Notes under the pieces: generated by a model | Seen by the model: the letters and a program-made list of their open reading frames with translations, nothing else | Told to the model about the DNA's origin: nothing | Databases searched by the model: none | Program-made: the position numbers and the translations under genes | Shown: positions 7,211-15,205 of the stretch, one piece after another | Layout of the letters: each line of letters starts with the position of its first letter | How positions within the stretch are numbered: the stretch's first letter is position 1 | Source of the DNA: CAG-533 sp964589375 | Lineage (GTDB): Bacteria; Bacillota_I; Bacilli_A; RF39; UBA660 | NCBI GenBank assembly: GCA_964589375.1 | Contig: CAZPSA010000020.1 | Coordinates: forward strand, 1 to 17,639 | DNA length: 17,639 nt | Direction: 5' to 3'

Positions 7211-8364
7211 TATATGCTCCTTAATAAATTTTTAGTTTTACTATTATTAGTTTCAATAACTACTCTTTCATTTAAAAACAATAGGAATATTAAATTTATA
7301 TAAAAGGAACCTCCATATGATAAAAAAGGAACTGGAACTCCAGTTAAAGGAATTAAAGCTAAGATTCCCATAAAATTAATTAGTAAATGAAGTAAAATAT
7401 AGGCAAATGTACCATAAGCAATAATTGAGCCTCTTATTGTGCTTGATGTTCTCGATATTTTTAATAAACGATAAAGTAGTAAAACATATCCTAAAATAAT
7501 TAAAATTCCAGCTAATGCTCCTAATTCTTCTACAACAATTGGAAAGATAAAGTCAGTGTGAGCTTCTGGTAAGTAGAGATATTTTTGAGTTGAATTTCCT
7601 AGGCCAACTCCAAAAAGACCACCATTACTTATTGCAATAAAGCCATTACATACTTGATATCCTGTTTTTTGCGTATATCTTGTACAAGGGGCTTTATAGG
7701 TTAAACGACTAGATTGTTCGGCATTTAAAGAGTAGCCACCAATTATAATGATTGCAAATAAACCAATCGCAGTTATAATACCAGCAATTTTCATTTTATT
7801 CATTAATTTGGTAGTAATTGGTAAAGCCAGAAAAATAAGTCCAGCAATTCCCGCAATTATGATGGCAGTACCTAGATCTGGTTGGGTTGCAACAAGTCCA
7901 CATATTGCTAGAACTAAGAAGAAGGGAAACATAATATGCATAATATCAAAGTTTTTATTTTTAATTATTCTTTCAAAGTAAATTGCTAAATATATAATGA
8001 TAATCGTTTTGGCAAATTCACTAGGTTGAAAAGAAAAGAAGTATAAACTATACCAACTACGAGCACCATTAGTAATAAAACCATATGGAATAAGACCTAC
8101 TAAAGCTATTAAAATAGCAACTATTCCTAAAGGAGCTAGTTTTTTATATTTACTGGTTGGAAATCTTAAGATAAAGAAAAAACCAATAATCCACATACCA
8201 ACTGCGACAATTAATTGCTTATTAAAGAAATAACTCTCTTTTACTTTGTTATATAGAACGGCAGTAATTGAAGAGGCAGAGAAAATCATAACTAAACCTA
8301 AGATAGTATATATAAGCATAATAAAAAATAAAGTTTTATCCATTTTTTTAAAAAGATTTTTCAT
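7210..8364 (-). CDS. ftsW: FtsW/RodA-family SEDS peptidoglycan glycosyltransferase (FtsW-like)
   Basis: SEDS proteins polymerise lipid II into glycan strands, FtsW at the septum with a partner class B PBP. This 384-aa protein has about ten membrane segments and the family landmarks: NGARSW (99-104), QPSEFAK (113-119), TQPDLGTA (160-167), GGLFGVGLGNSTQKYLYLPEAHTDFIF (248-274) with the essential Asp271, and the final TGVPVPFLSYGGS (341-353). FtsW is favoured over RodA because of the KYLYLPEAHTDFIF wording, but the two are hard to separate. The large outside loop has two Cys (227 and 239) where well-studied homologues have none, suggesting a disulfide. GGAG lies 5 nt before the ATG. A possible -10 (TAAAAT, 8386-8391) lies between the start and an upstream terminator. 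The prepilin-like gene follows with a one-base overlap. Confidence 0.93.
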   Translation of the reverse strand: MKNLFKKMDKTLFFIMLIYTILGLVMIFSASSITAVLYNKVKESYFFNKQLIVAVGMWIIGFFFILRFPTSKYKKLAPLGIVAILIALVGLIPYGFITNGARSWYSLYFFSFQPSEFAKTIIIIYLAIYFERIIKNKNFDIMHIMFPFFLVLAICGLVATQPDLGTAIIIAGIAGLIFLALPITTKLMNKMKIAGIITAIGLFAIIIIGGYSLNAEQSSRLTYKAPCTRYTQKTGYQVCNGFIAISNGGLFGVGLGNSTQKYLYLPEAHTDFIFPIVVEELGALAGILIILGYVLLLYRLLKISRTSSTIRGSIIAYGTFAYILLHLLINFMGILALIPLTGVPVPFLSYGGSFYINLIFLLFLNERVVIETNNSKTKNLLRSI

Positions 8365-8397
8365 TAGTACTCCTTTACTATCTTAATTTTATCATAA

Positions 8398-8432
8398 AGA
8401 AAAGTACTTTTAAATAATCTAAAAGCACTTTA
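8398..8432 (-). terminator. Second terminator-like hairpin between rseP and ftsW
   Basis: AAAGTACTTTTA (8402-8413) pairs with TAAAAGCACTTT (8421-8432) over 12 bp with one wobble, around a 7-nt loop. The minus strand then reads TTCTTTATG. It would insulate ftsW from rseP readthrough, about 170 nt past the rseP stop. Confidence 0.55.
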
Positions 8433-8545
8433 CATGTTTTTTAAGTAACTAGCTAAAAATATTTGAATAGTAAGAGGCGCAAAAAACAAAAGGAAAATAT
8501 TTGTTTCTTATACTCACTAAATAATAGCAGAATTGTATAATATCT

Positions 8546-8591
8546 CATGCTAAGTTAATTTTTACTACTAAAAAAGTCTGCAACATTAACC
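8546..8591 (+). repeat. Stray copy of the IS1182-type left end
   Basis: Positions 8552-8591 align without gaps to 41-80 (the left subterminal DNA of the IS remnant) with 31 of 40 identical bases, including AAGTTAATTTTTA, AAAAAGTCT and TTAACC. The outermost GTGTC has decayed. No transposase fragment or right end is visible beside it in the gap 8365-8598, so it is a solo end or the last trace of an older insertion. Confidence 0.6.
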
Positions 8592-8600
8592 ATAGACTTT
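8570..8600 (-). terminator. rseP terminator made from IS-end sequence
   Basis: AAAGTCT (8573-8579) pairs with AGACTTT (8594-8600) around a 14-nt loop. On the minus strand the stem runs into three further T residues. The downstream arm lies in the IS-end-like sequence and the upstream arm overlaps the first base pairs of the rseP TAA (8599-8601). It is modest in strength because the T run is short. Confidence 0.5.
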
Positions 8601-9660
8601 ATGAGAACAATCTTATTATATCTTGCACTGTAATATATAGCATTAATGCCATCAATAAGAAGAAACCAACACTATGAAAGGTATTTTCTACTTTAGGATC
8701 AACTTTACTTCCTTTAATAGCTTCAATAATTACGAATAATATTCTTCCACCATCAAATGCGGGAAATGGAATAGCGTTAATTACAGCTAAATTAATACTT
8801 AAATAAGCAGTTAAATATAATATACTCTGGAACCCAACTTTCGCACTTTCACCAACTACAGTATAAATTCCAACAGGACCAGATAAACTTGATAAACCTA
8901 AAGAACCATTTATTAAGGAAATTATCGTTAACCACATACTAGCAATAATTGATCCCAACTTAGTAAATGCATACTTAATTGCATTCCCAAATCCTTTATA
9001 AACTTTATCGCCTACGCCAACGCCAAAGGTTTTGGTTTCATTTCCTTCGTCATCAGTTACAATCTTAGGCGAAATATCATATGATTTAACTGTCCCATTT
9101 TTCTTTTCGACAACAAATTCGTATTTATTATCTTTATTTTTTAAATTAATTGCAATAGTTAGTTTATCCCATGTATTTACTTTAATTCCATTTACCTCAA
9201 TTATTTTATCGCCAACTTCAATTCCGGCTTCACTAATTGGATATCCTTCAGGGGCATAACCAACTATAGATTTTTGCTCACTGCTACCCCAAATTAAAGC
9301 TTGAAAAAATAAGATAATAAAGGCAAGAATAATATTCATTGTTACGCCGGCAATAAGAATTAAAAATCTTTCCCATTTAGAACGATTACACATATACTCG
9401 CTTTTTTTAAGTTTTAATTCTTTATTATCTTCATCTACTTCACCAGCCATAGCACAAAATCCCCCAATAGGAAATAATCTTAAGCTATATTCAGTTGGAT
9501 CGTTTTTATTTTTTCTTTTAAAAGAAAATATTTTGGGTCCCATTCCAAGGGCAAATTCACTTACGTAAACATGACAAGCTTTTGCGGCTAAAAAATGGCC
9601 AAATTCATGAACAAATATCAAAACCCCTAGAATTAATATTAAATATAAAAGTGTTAACAT
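8599..9660 (-). CDS. rseP: RseP-type site-2 intramembrane zinc metalloprotease
   Basis: A site-2 protease that cuts transmembrane segments within the membrane, typically anti-sigma factors or signal-peptide remnants. The zinc site is intact: HEFGH at 18-22 in the first membrane helix and Asp303 in NAIPFPAFDGGR. A PDZ domain (about 130-200, GIEVGDKIIEVNG) lies between, followed by SGPVGIY (260-266) and further membrane helices. At 353 aa it has one PDZ domain, as in Gram-positive RseP/RasP, not the two of E. coli. It is third in uppS-cdsA-rseP; its ribosome site GGAGGG overlaps the cdsA TAG, so translation is coupled. In many bacteria dxr sits between cdsA and rseP; here only 9 nt separate them. 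The IS-end-like hairpin follows directly. Confidence 0.95.
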   Translation of the reverse strand: MLTLLYLILILGVLIFVHEFGHFLAAKACHVYVSEFALGMGPKIFSFKRKNKNDPTEYSLRLFPIGGFCAMAGEVDEDNKELKLKKSEYMCNRSKWERFLILIAGVTMNIILAFIILFFQALIWGSSEQKSIVGYAPEGYPISEAGIEVGDKIIEVNGIKVNTWDKLTIAINLKNKDNKYEFVVEKKNGTVKSYDISPKIVTDDEGNETKTFGVGVGDKVYKGFGNAIKYAFTKLGSIIASMWLTIISLINGSLGLSSLSGPVGIYTVVGESAKVGFQSILYLTAYLSINLAVINAIPFPAFDGGRILFVIIEAIKGSKVDPKVENTFHSVGFFLLMALMLYITVQDIIRLFS

Positions 9661-9669
9661 TTTTCCCTC

Positions 9670-10455
9670 CTAAAGCATATTTATAAAAATTATAAATGCA
9701 ATCGCAGTAAATATTTGACTATCTAAGCGATCAAGCACACCACCATGACCTGGAATTAAATTACTAAAATCTTTTAAGTCGTGATTTCTTTTAATTGCGC
9801 TAAAAAACAAATCGCCAAAATGACCAGCTATTGTCAATAATAATACTATTCCAATTAATTTGAAAATATTAATGCTACCGCCAATAAAAGTAACATAAAA
9901 AACGCTCATCATAAAAGTCCCCATTACAGAACCAACTATATAGCCTTCTAGGCTTTTATTTTTACTTATCTTCGTTATCTTATGTTTTCCAATTAACATA
10001 CCACCAATATACGCAAATGTATCAGTGATAATTGGCGTTAAAACCATGAATAAAAAGTATTTTAAACCTAGTTCCCTAACTAATATAATATAGTTTAATC
10101 CCATACCAATTAAGAATATAAAACCAAATAATTTAAAAGCATCATCTACTTTATATTTACCATTAACTTGATAAAAAATTACCGGTATAAACATCATTAG
10201 CGTTATAAAAGATAAAACTTTATAGTCTAAACCAAAATTTATATTATTAACATCAAAATTATTATATACCAGTGATATTAATGCTAAAAAACCTAATATC
10301 TTAACTACTAAAGGATACTTATATAACCCAATTAATTCTTTGTAAGCAAAGATGCTAATTGCCCCAACACAAAGAGCAAAAGCTTTACCACCTATTATTA
10401 TAAAGGGTATTAATATTATTAACATTATTGCCGCACTTATAACTCTTTTTTTCAT
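9670..10455 (-). CDS. cdsA: Phosphatidate cytidylyltransferase CdsA
   Basis: CdsA makes CDP-diacylglycerol from CTP and phosphatidate at the membrane, the branch point to phosphatidylglycerol and cardiolipin. The 261-aa protein has several membrane helices and the C-terminal CDP-alcohol signature: SAIKRNHDLKDF at 219-230, PGHGG at 235-239 and DRLD at 242-245, with the metal- and nucleotide-binding acidic residues in place. Asp145 in TDTFAYIGG also belongs to the conserved core. The ATG shares one base with the uppS stop (TAATG) and has a strong GGAGG ribosome site, so it is coupled to uppS. It ends in TAG, the only non-TAA stop among the complete genes here. Confidence 0.95.
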   Translation of the reverse strand: MKKRVISAAIMLIILIPFIIIGGKAFALCVGAISIFAYKELIGLYKYPLVVKILGFLALISLVYNNFDVNNINFGLDYKVLSFITLMMFIPVIFYQVNGKYKVDDAFKLFGFIFLIGMGLNYIILVRELGLKYFLFMVLTPIITDTFAYIGGMLIGKHKITKISKNKSLEGYIVGSVMGTFMMSVFYVTFIGGSINIFKLIGIVLLLTIAGHFGDLFFSAIKRNHDLKDFSNLIPGHGGVLDRLDSQIFTAIAFIIFINML

Positions 10456-11138
10456 TAATTGCCTCCAAATCTTCTATTACGATTATTATATATTTCTAAA
10501 GCTTGATCAAATTCTTTTTCATCAAAATCGGGAAAATAAACTTTGGCAAAATATAGTTCAGCATAACTAACTTGCCATAGCATAAAATTTGAAAGTCGCT
10601 CTTCCCCACTAGTTCTAATAACATAATCTAAGTCTGGTAAGTTTTGATATAAACATTTATTAAAATTTTCTTCATTTATGTCTAGATCTAAATCTTTTAT
10701 TTTTTTAACCGCATCAAGTATTTCCGCACGGCCGCCATAATTTAAGCAAACGTTTAAAACGCCACCAGTATTGTCTTTAGTTTTTTCAATAACTTTGGTT
10801 ATGCACTCCCATACATTTTCTTTTAGGCCATCTCTTTTTCCTGAAAAGACAATCTTAATATTAGCTTCATCTAACTCTTTTAATCTTTCATTAAAAAATT
10901 TAATTATTAGTCCCATTAAGTAACTTACTTCTTCTTCAGAACGATTGAAATTTTCTGTTGAAAAAGCATAAATACTTAAATACCTTATTCCTTTATTAAA
11001 AATATATTTTGCTAAATTAATAATCCTATTGGCACCTGCTAAATGACCATCTAAGGATTTTTTTCCTCTTTCTTTTGCCCAGCGTCTATTTCCGTCCATA
11101 ATTATTCCAACGTGATTAGGCAATTTTACATATTCCAT
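10455..11138 (-). CDS. uppS: Isoprenyl transferase / undecaprenyl diphosphate synthase UppS
   Basis: A cytosolic cis-prenyltransferase that extends farnesyl diphosphate with isopentenyl diphosphate to the C55 carrier used for cell-wall precursors. The 227-aa sequence has the active-site stretch IIMDGNRRWA with Asp15, the AFSTENFNR substrate region (58-66), and RTSGEERLSNF (175-185) with the IPP-binding arginines. It is slightly shorter than typical (about 240-250 aa), mostly at the ends. It heads uppS-cdsA-rseP. A short leader carries AGGGTG as ribosome site. In many Firmicutes pyrH-frr or rpsB-tsf lie upstream; here an ABC exporter unit with its own terminator does, so this operon begins at uppS. 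Confidence 0.96.
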   Translation of the reverse strand: MEYVKLPNHVGIIMDGNRRWAKERGKKSLDGHLAGANRIINLAKYIFNKGIRYLSIYAFSTENFNRSEEEVSYLMGLIIKFFNERLKELDEANIKIVFSGKRDGLKENVWECITKVIEKTKDNTGGVLNVCLNYGGRAEILDAVKKIKDLDLDINEENFNKCLYQNLPDLDYVIRTSGEERLSNFMLWQVSYAELYFAKVYFPDFDEKEFDQALEIYNNRNRRFGGN

Positions 11139-11155
11139 TTTTTCACCCTAGGACA

Positions 11156-11161
11156 ATTATA
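11156..11161 (-). promoter_or_regulatory. Candidate -10 box of uppS-cdsA-rseP
   Basis: TATAAT lies on the minus strand 17 nt before the uppS ATG. Predicted transcription starts about 10 nt before the ATG, next to AGGGTG. The -35 region would overlap the T tail of the upstream terminator and is poor. The terminator just ahead implies a promoter must be here. Confidence 0.5.
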
Positions 11162-11173
11162 TAATACTTTTAC

Positions 11174-11223
11174 TAAAAATAAAAGACTGTTTCCATTTTA
11201 ATAATTTTTAGAAATAGTCTTTT
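11174..11223 (-). terminator. Terminator of the ABC exporter operon
   Basis: AAAAGACTGTTTC (11181-11193) and GAAATAGTCTTTT (11211-11223) form a 13-bp stem with one imperfect pair. The minus strand then reads ATTTTTAG. It starts 5 nt after the last exporter stop codon. Confidence 0.8.
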
Positions 11224-11228
11224 AAATA

Positions 11229-13355
11229 TTATTCTTCGCTAAACTGAGCATTATAAAGTTTAGCATAAAATCCTTTTTTATTTAATAATTCTTCATGGGT
11301 TCCTTGTTCAATTATATTACCTTCATTCATTACTAAAATTTGATCAGCATTTTTGATTGTAGATAAACGATGGGCAATTATGAATGAAGTCTTATTTTTA
11401 GATAATTTATCCATGGCATTTTGAACCAACTCTTCAGTTCTAGTATCAACATTACTCGTTGCTTCATCTAGAATTAAGAACGGGGCGTCTTCCATCATTG
11501 CTCTAGCAATTGTTAAAAGTTGTCTTTGTCCAGATGATACACTTTCATTATCAGAAATAACTGAATTATATCCATTTGGTAATGTTTTTATGAAGTGATC
11601 TACTCCTACTATTTTGCAAACTTCTTTGATTTTTTCATCACTAATATCTGTCATATTATAGGTTATATTTTCTTTAATTGTTCCTTCAAATAACCACGTA
11701 TCTTGAAGAACCATAGTAAATAAATCATGAATATTTTCTCTAGTTAAATCTTTAGCATTAATACCATCTATATAAATATTACCTTTATTTATTTCATAAA
11801 ATCGCATTAATAAGTTTACTAATGTCGTTTTACCAGCCCCAGTAGGACCAACAATCGCAATTTTCTCACCTTTTTTAGCAGTTAATGAAAAATTAGTTAT
11901 TGTATCTTTTTCATTACCATCATATCTAAAGTAAACATTTTTAAATTCAATATTTCCTTGAGATTGTTCTTTTAATAATACAGTTTGTTTATTTTCTTCG
12001 CTAGCTAGTTCCTCTTCATCTAATATTTCAAATACTCTTTCTGAGGCAGCAGCAGTTGATTGTAAGTTGGCGGCAGCTTGAGCAATTTGAGATAATGGTG
12101 AAGTAAATAGTCTTACATACATAATAAACGCTACTATAACACCAAAACTAATATGCCCATTCATTGTAAGAACGGCTCCAACAATACATACAGAAACATA
12201 TCCTAAATTACCAACAAATTGCATCATAGGTTGCATTAATCCTGATAGAAATTGGCTCATAAAATTAGCCTTATAAACTTTTTTATTTAATTCATCAAAC
12301 TCACTTGTGAATTTGGCTTCCGCATTATATGCTTTTATAATATTTAGTCCACTATAAGCTTCTTCAATATGAGCATTTAAATTACCAAGTTCTTCTTGTT
12401 TTTGAATAAAATACTTTTGACTTTTAGATAAAATTAAACTCATAAACGCAAATCCGAGTGTACTAGCTATAATTGCGGTTAAAGCCATAATGTAGTTAGT
12501 TACAAACATCATAATAATACTACCTAAAAATAAAATTACAGCCGCTACTAAAGATGATAAAGACTGATTCATAGACTGAGCAACAGTATCAATATCGTTA
12601 GTAATTCTTGATAAAATATCGCCAATTTGTTTTTTATCAAAATACTTTAATGGTAAATTATTAATCTTTTTAATCACTTTATTACGTAAATTTCGAGCAA
12701 AATTATTAGAAACAATAGTCATTAATATTCCTTCAAAATATTCAAATAGAGTACTAAGAAGAAACATAATAAAACATATAATTGAAATATTTTTTACTTT
12801 AGTTAAATTTACATTTGTTGCTAAAACTTTTTGAATACTTTCCGGTAAATTGTTTAATTCTTGGGCTATTTTTTGATTAGAACCATTTTCTAAACCAGAC
12901 ATAAAAGTTACCATTTGAATTTGATCATCTATAGTTATTTTAGTATTATCAATTGTATACTCAGTAAAGAAAGCTCTTAACACTTCTTCATTTAATTTTT
13001 TAAAATCCTTAGTACCAATAAATTCATTGATACTTTGACAGTTAGTACTCTTTTCATCTTGGCAAAAATTCTTTTGAATATTTATAATGTTTTCTTGACT
13101 AAATGCCGTAGTATTTTTATCTTTAATTATTTCTAAATTGGTATTGTTTACTACTAAGGATGCAGATATCTCATCAACAATTTTAGATAAATATTTTGGT
13201 GATACAATTGAAAGTATTGCCCCAAATGTTGATAATAAAAGGGCGATTATAATATAAGTTTTATAGTCTTTTAAGGCTTTTAAAAGTTTCTTTAGGGTGC
13301 CTTTTAAATCCTTAACATCAGGAGAATTTATCCCTTGTCTTCTATTATTATGCAT
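11229..13355 (-). CDS. Heterodimeric ABC exporter subunit, canonical ATPase, with extracytoplasmic insert
   Basis: A full-length half-transporter (membrane domain plus ATPase) that pairs with the upstream gene; likely an efflux pump of the MdlAB/BmrCD type. Walker A is GPTGAGKTT (503-511), the signature is VSSGQ (606-610, weakened from LSGGQ), Walker B ends LILDE with catalytic Glu631, and the H-loop His662 is in IIAHRLST. At 708 aa it is about 120 residues longer than its partner: an inserted hydrophilic segment (about 65-187) between the first two membrane helices faces outward and has two close Cys (98, 106). BmrD of the BmrCD pair is known to have an extracellular domain too, supporting the BmrCD type. 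The start is the ATG with AAGGA 8 nt upstream; it overlaps the partner's end by 8 bp. The substrate cannot be deduced. Confidence 0.93.
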   Translation of the reverse strand: MHNNRRQGINSPDVKDLKGTLKKLLKALKDYKTYIIIALLLSTFGAILSIVSPKYLSKIVDEISASLVVNNTNLEIIKDKNTTAFSQENIINIQKNFCQDEKSTNCQSINEFIGTKDFKKLNEEVLRAFFTEYTIDNTKITIDDQIQMVTFMSGLENGSNQKIAQELNNLPESIQKVLATNVNLTKVKNISIICFIMFLLSTLFEYFEGILMTIVSNNFARNLRNKVIKKINNLPLKYFDKKQIGDILSRITNDIDTVAQSMNQSLSSLVAAVILFLGSIIMMFVTNYIMALTAIIASTLGFAFMSLILSKSQKYFIQKQEELGNLNAHIEEAYSGLNIIKAYNAEAKFTSEFDELNKKVYKANFMSQFLSGLMQPMMQFVGNLGYVSVCIVGAVLTMNGHISFGVIVAFIMYVRLFTSPLSQIAQAAANLQSTAAASERVFEILDEEELASEENKQTVLLKEQSQGNIEFKNVYFRYDGNEKDTITNFSLTAKKGEKIAIVGPTGAGKTTLVNLLMRFYEINKGNIYIDGINAKDLTRENIHDLFTMVLQDTWLFEGTIKENITYNMTDISDEKIKEVCKIVGVDHFIKTLPNGYNSVISDNESVSSGQRQLLTIARAMMEDAPFLILDEATSNVDTRTEELVQNAMDKLSKNKTSFIIAHRLSTIKNADQILVMNEGNIIEQGTHEELLNKKGFYAKLYNAQFSEE

Positions 13356-15105
13356 TTTCTAATTCCTTTCTAGATAACTGAGATAAAGCAATTTGTTTAT
13401 ATATTTCACAATTATTATATAAATATTTATGATCGCCAACTCCAATACACTTACCTTCATTTAAAACTACTATTTTATCAGCATGCAATATTGTTCCAAT
13501 TCTACTTGCTACAATTAAAGTGCAAGAGTTTTTAGTTATCTTAGATAATTCACTTCTAACTAAAGCATCAGTTTTATAGTCTAGGGCTGAAAATGAATCA
13601 TCAAATACATATATTTCTGGTTCCTTATAGATTGCTCTAGCAATGGCTAGTCTTTGTTTTTGACCACCGCTTATATTTGTTCCACCTTGAGAAATATGAC
13701 TTTCATAAGCATTATCCATTTTTTTAACAAATTCCTCGGCTTGACTAATTTTAATTGATTGTTTTAATTTTTGCTCATTTACCACATTATTATCAAATGC
13801 AACATTTTCACTTACAGTACCATCAAAAAGAACTGATTTTTGAGGAACATAACCAAACTTACTATATAAATAATCAAGATCATATTCTTTTATATTAATA
13901 CCATTAATAAGAATTTCTCCACTTGTTACATCATAAAATCTTAAGATTAAATTTATTAGTGTACTTTTACCACTACCAGTAGAACCAATAAATGCAATAG
14001 TTTCCCCACTTTCAATTTTAAAAGATATATCTTCTAATACATACTCTTCAGCATCTGGATATTTAAAGTAAACGTTTTTAAATTCAATAGATACATTTTC
14101 ATCTTTATGATCAAGTCCTTTATAATTTCCCCCAACTATTAGATTAGGAGTATCAAGAACTTCATTAATTCTTTTAGCAGATACTGATGCCCTAGGAAGC
14201 ATAACAAATATCATAGCAAGCATTAAAAATGACATAATAACTTGCGTAGCATAAGATGTAAATACAACCATATCACTAAATATCGTAATCTTATCATATA
14301 AAAGAGAATTATTAATTAAAGTTGCTCCCACAAAATAAATTGCAAGAGGTAACATATGCATAACAAAATACATTACAGGGGTCATTATGGCAAATGTTTT
14401 TTGATTAAATAACTGAGCATTTGTTAAATTATCATTGACTTCAGCAAATTTTTCTTCTTGATAATCTTCAGCATTAAAAGCTCTTACTACCCTAATTCCT
14501 GTTAAGTTTTCTCTTGTTACATTATTTAATTTATCAATAAGTTTTTGAACTATTTTAAATTTAGGGAAAACAATAATCGTTATTATTGATACAGTTAAAA
14601 GCATAATTACTACGGCAATGGCAGTAATAACACTAAATGAGAAGTTTTTATTTAAGATTTTTCTTATTGCCCAAATAGCTGTTATTGGGGCTTTAATTAA
14701 TAATTGCAAGCCCATTCCCATTACAAACTCTAATTGAGTTATATCATTAGTAGTTCGAGTAATTAAACTACTAGTACTAAAATTCTTAATTTCTCCCATA
14801 CTTAAAGAACTAACTTTTCTAAATAATTTACTTCTAGTATTAAGAGAAAAATTAGAAGATACATTTGCCATCAAGTAACCAACAACAACTGATGAAACTA
14901 GGCTTCCAAATGCACAAAGAAGCATATATGCTCCATTAATTACAATATCATTCATTTTACTGCCACTAGTTTGAACTAAAGCTGTTACTTTACTCATATA
15001 ATCTGGCATTTTTAAATCTAACCCAACTTGCGCAACTTTAAAGACTAGCGCAATTATAAACGTAATCCAATCTTTTAATTTTAAATTTTTAAATAATTTT
15101 ATCAT
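13348..15105 (-). CDS. Heterodimeric ABC exporter subunit with degenerate ATPase site
   Basis: The partner of the following gene, 585 aa from the chosen start, with six membrane helices and one ATPase domain. Walker A (GSTGSGKST, 374-382) and signature (ISGGQ, 478-482) are normal, but Walker B ends FDD with Asp503 in place of the catalytic Glu, and the H-loop is Ser534 (VASRIGT). Together with the altered VSSGQ of the other subunit, all defects fall in the same composite nucleotide site, as in asymmetric exporters such as BmrCD and TM287/288. A TTG 33 bp upstream would give a longer frame, but the ATG at 15105 has AAAGGA five nt before it, and the longer form would start inside the candidate operator. 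First gene of the operon. Confidence 0.93.
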   Translation of the reverse strand: MIKLFKNLKLKDWITFIIALVFKVAQVGLDLKMPDYMSKVTALVQTSGSKMNDIVINGAYMLLCAFGSLVSSVVVGYLMANVSSNFSLNTRSKLFRKVSSLSMGEIKNFSTSSLITRTTNDITQLEFVMGMGLQLLIKAPITAIWAIRKILNKNFSFSVITAIAVVIMLLTVSIITIIVFPKFKIVQKLIDKLNNVTRENLTGIRVVRAFNAEDYQEEKFAEVNDNLTNAQLFNQKTFAIMTPVMYFVMHMLPLAIYFVGATLINNSLLYDKITIFSDMVVFTSYATQVIMSFLMLAMIFVMLPRASVSAKRINEVLDTPNLIVGGNYKGLDHKDENVSIEFKNVYFKYPDAEEYVLEDISFKIESGETIAFIGSTGSGKSTLINLILRFYDVTSGEILINGINIKEYDLDYLYSKFGYVPQKSVLFDGTVSENVAFDNNVVNEQKLKQSIKISQAEEFVKKMDNAYESHISQGGTNISGGQKQRLAIARAIYKEPEIYVFDDSFSALDYKTDALVRSELSKITKNSCTLIVASRIGTILHADKIVVLNEGKCIGVGDHKYLYNNCEIYKQIALSQLSRKELENA

Positions 15106-15122
15106 TTTTGTCCTTTCTTTAT

Positions 15123-15135
15123 CTAACACTGTTAG
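15123..15135. promoter_or_regulatory. Palindromic candidate operator over the ABC operon start site
   Basis: CTAACA and TGTTAG flank one central base, a perfect 6+1+6 palindrome. It begins 2 bp after the -10 box and covers the expected transcription start, the classic position for a repressor site (for example of TetR or MarR proteins, which often control drug exporters). The regulator is not encoded in the window. Chance occurrence in AT-rich DNA is possible, but the position is telling. Confidence 0.5.
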
Positions 15136-15137
15136 CA

Positions 15138-15166
15138 ATTATAACTCATATATTCTTTCCTGTCAA
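15138..15166 (-). promoter_or_regulatory. Perfect consensus sigma-A promoter of the ABC exporter operon
   Basis: Read on the minus strand: TTGACA (15161-15166), 17 bp spacer, TATAAT (15138-15143). Both boxes and the spacing are exact consensus, the only such promoter seen in the window. The -35 abuts the T tail of the preceding terminator. Such a strong promoter is expected to be held down by a repressor; the palindrome beside it is the candidate site. Confidence 0.85.
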
Positions 15167-15167
15167 T

Positions 15168-15205
15168 CAAAAAAGAGATTGTTAACTACAAAAATTAATC
15201 TCTTT
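15168..15205 (-). terminator. Terminator of tgt and the 100-aa gene, spanning the stop codon
   Basis: AAAGAGATT (15172-15180) pairs with AATCTCTTT (15197-15205). The minus strand ends in a run of six T, three of which belong to the stem. The TAA of the 100-aa gene (15182-15184) lies in the loop, so the hairpin forms from coding sequence. Confidence 0.7.

Noticed and set aside
8433..8548. Small RNA or riboswitch between rseP and ftsW
   Set aside because: I found no conserved riboswitch core or strong fold; a TATAAT on the plus strand at about 8535 has no gene or terminator behind it.
15106..15138. TTG start giving an 11-residue N-terminal extension of the first ABC subunit
   Set aside because: It would begin inside the candidate operator and has no ribosome site, whereas the ATG at 15105 has AAAGGA at good spacing.
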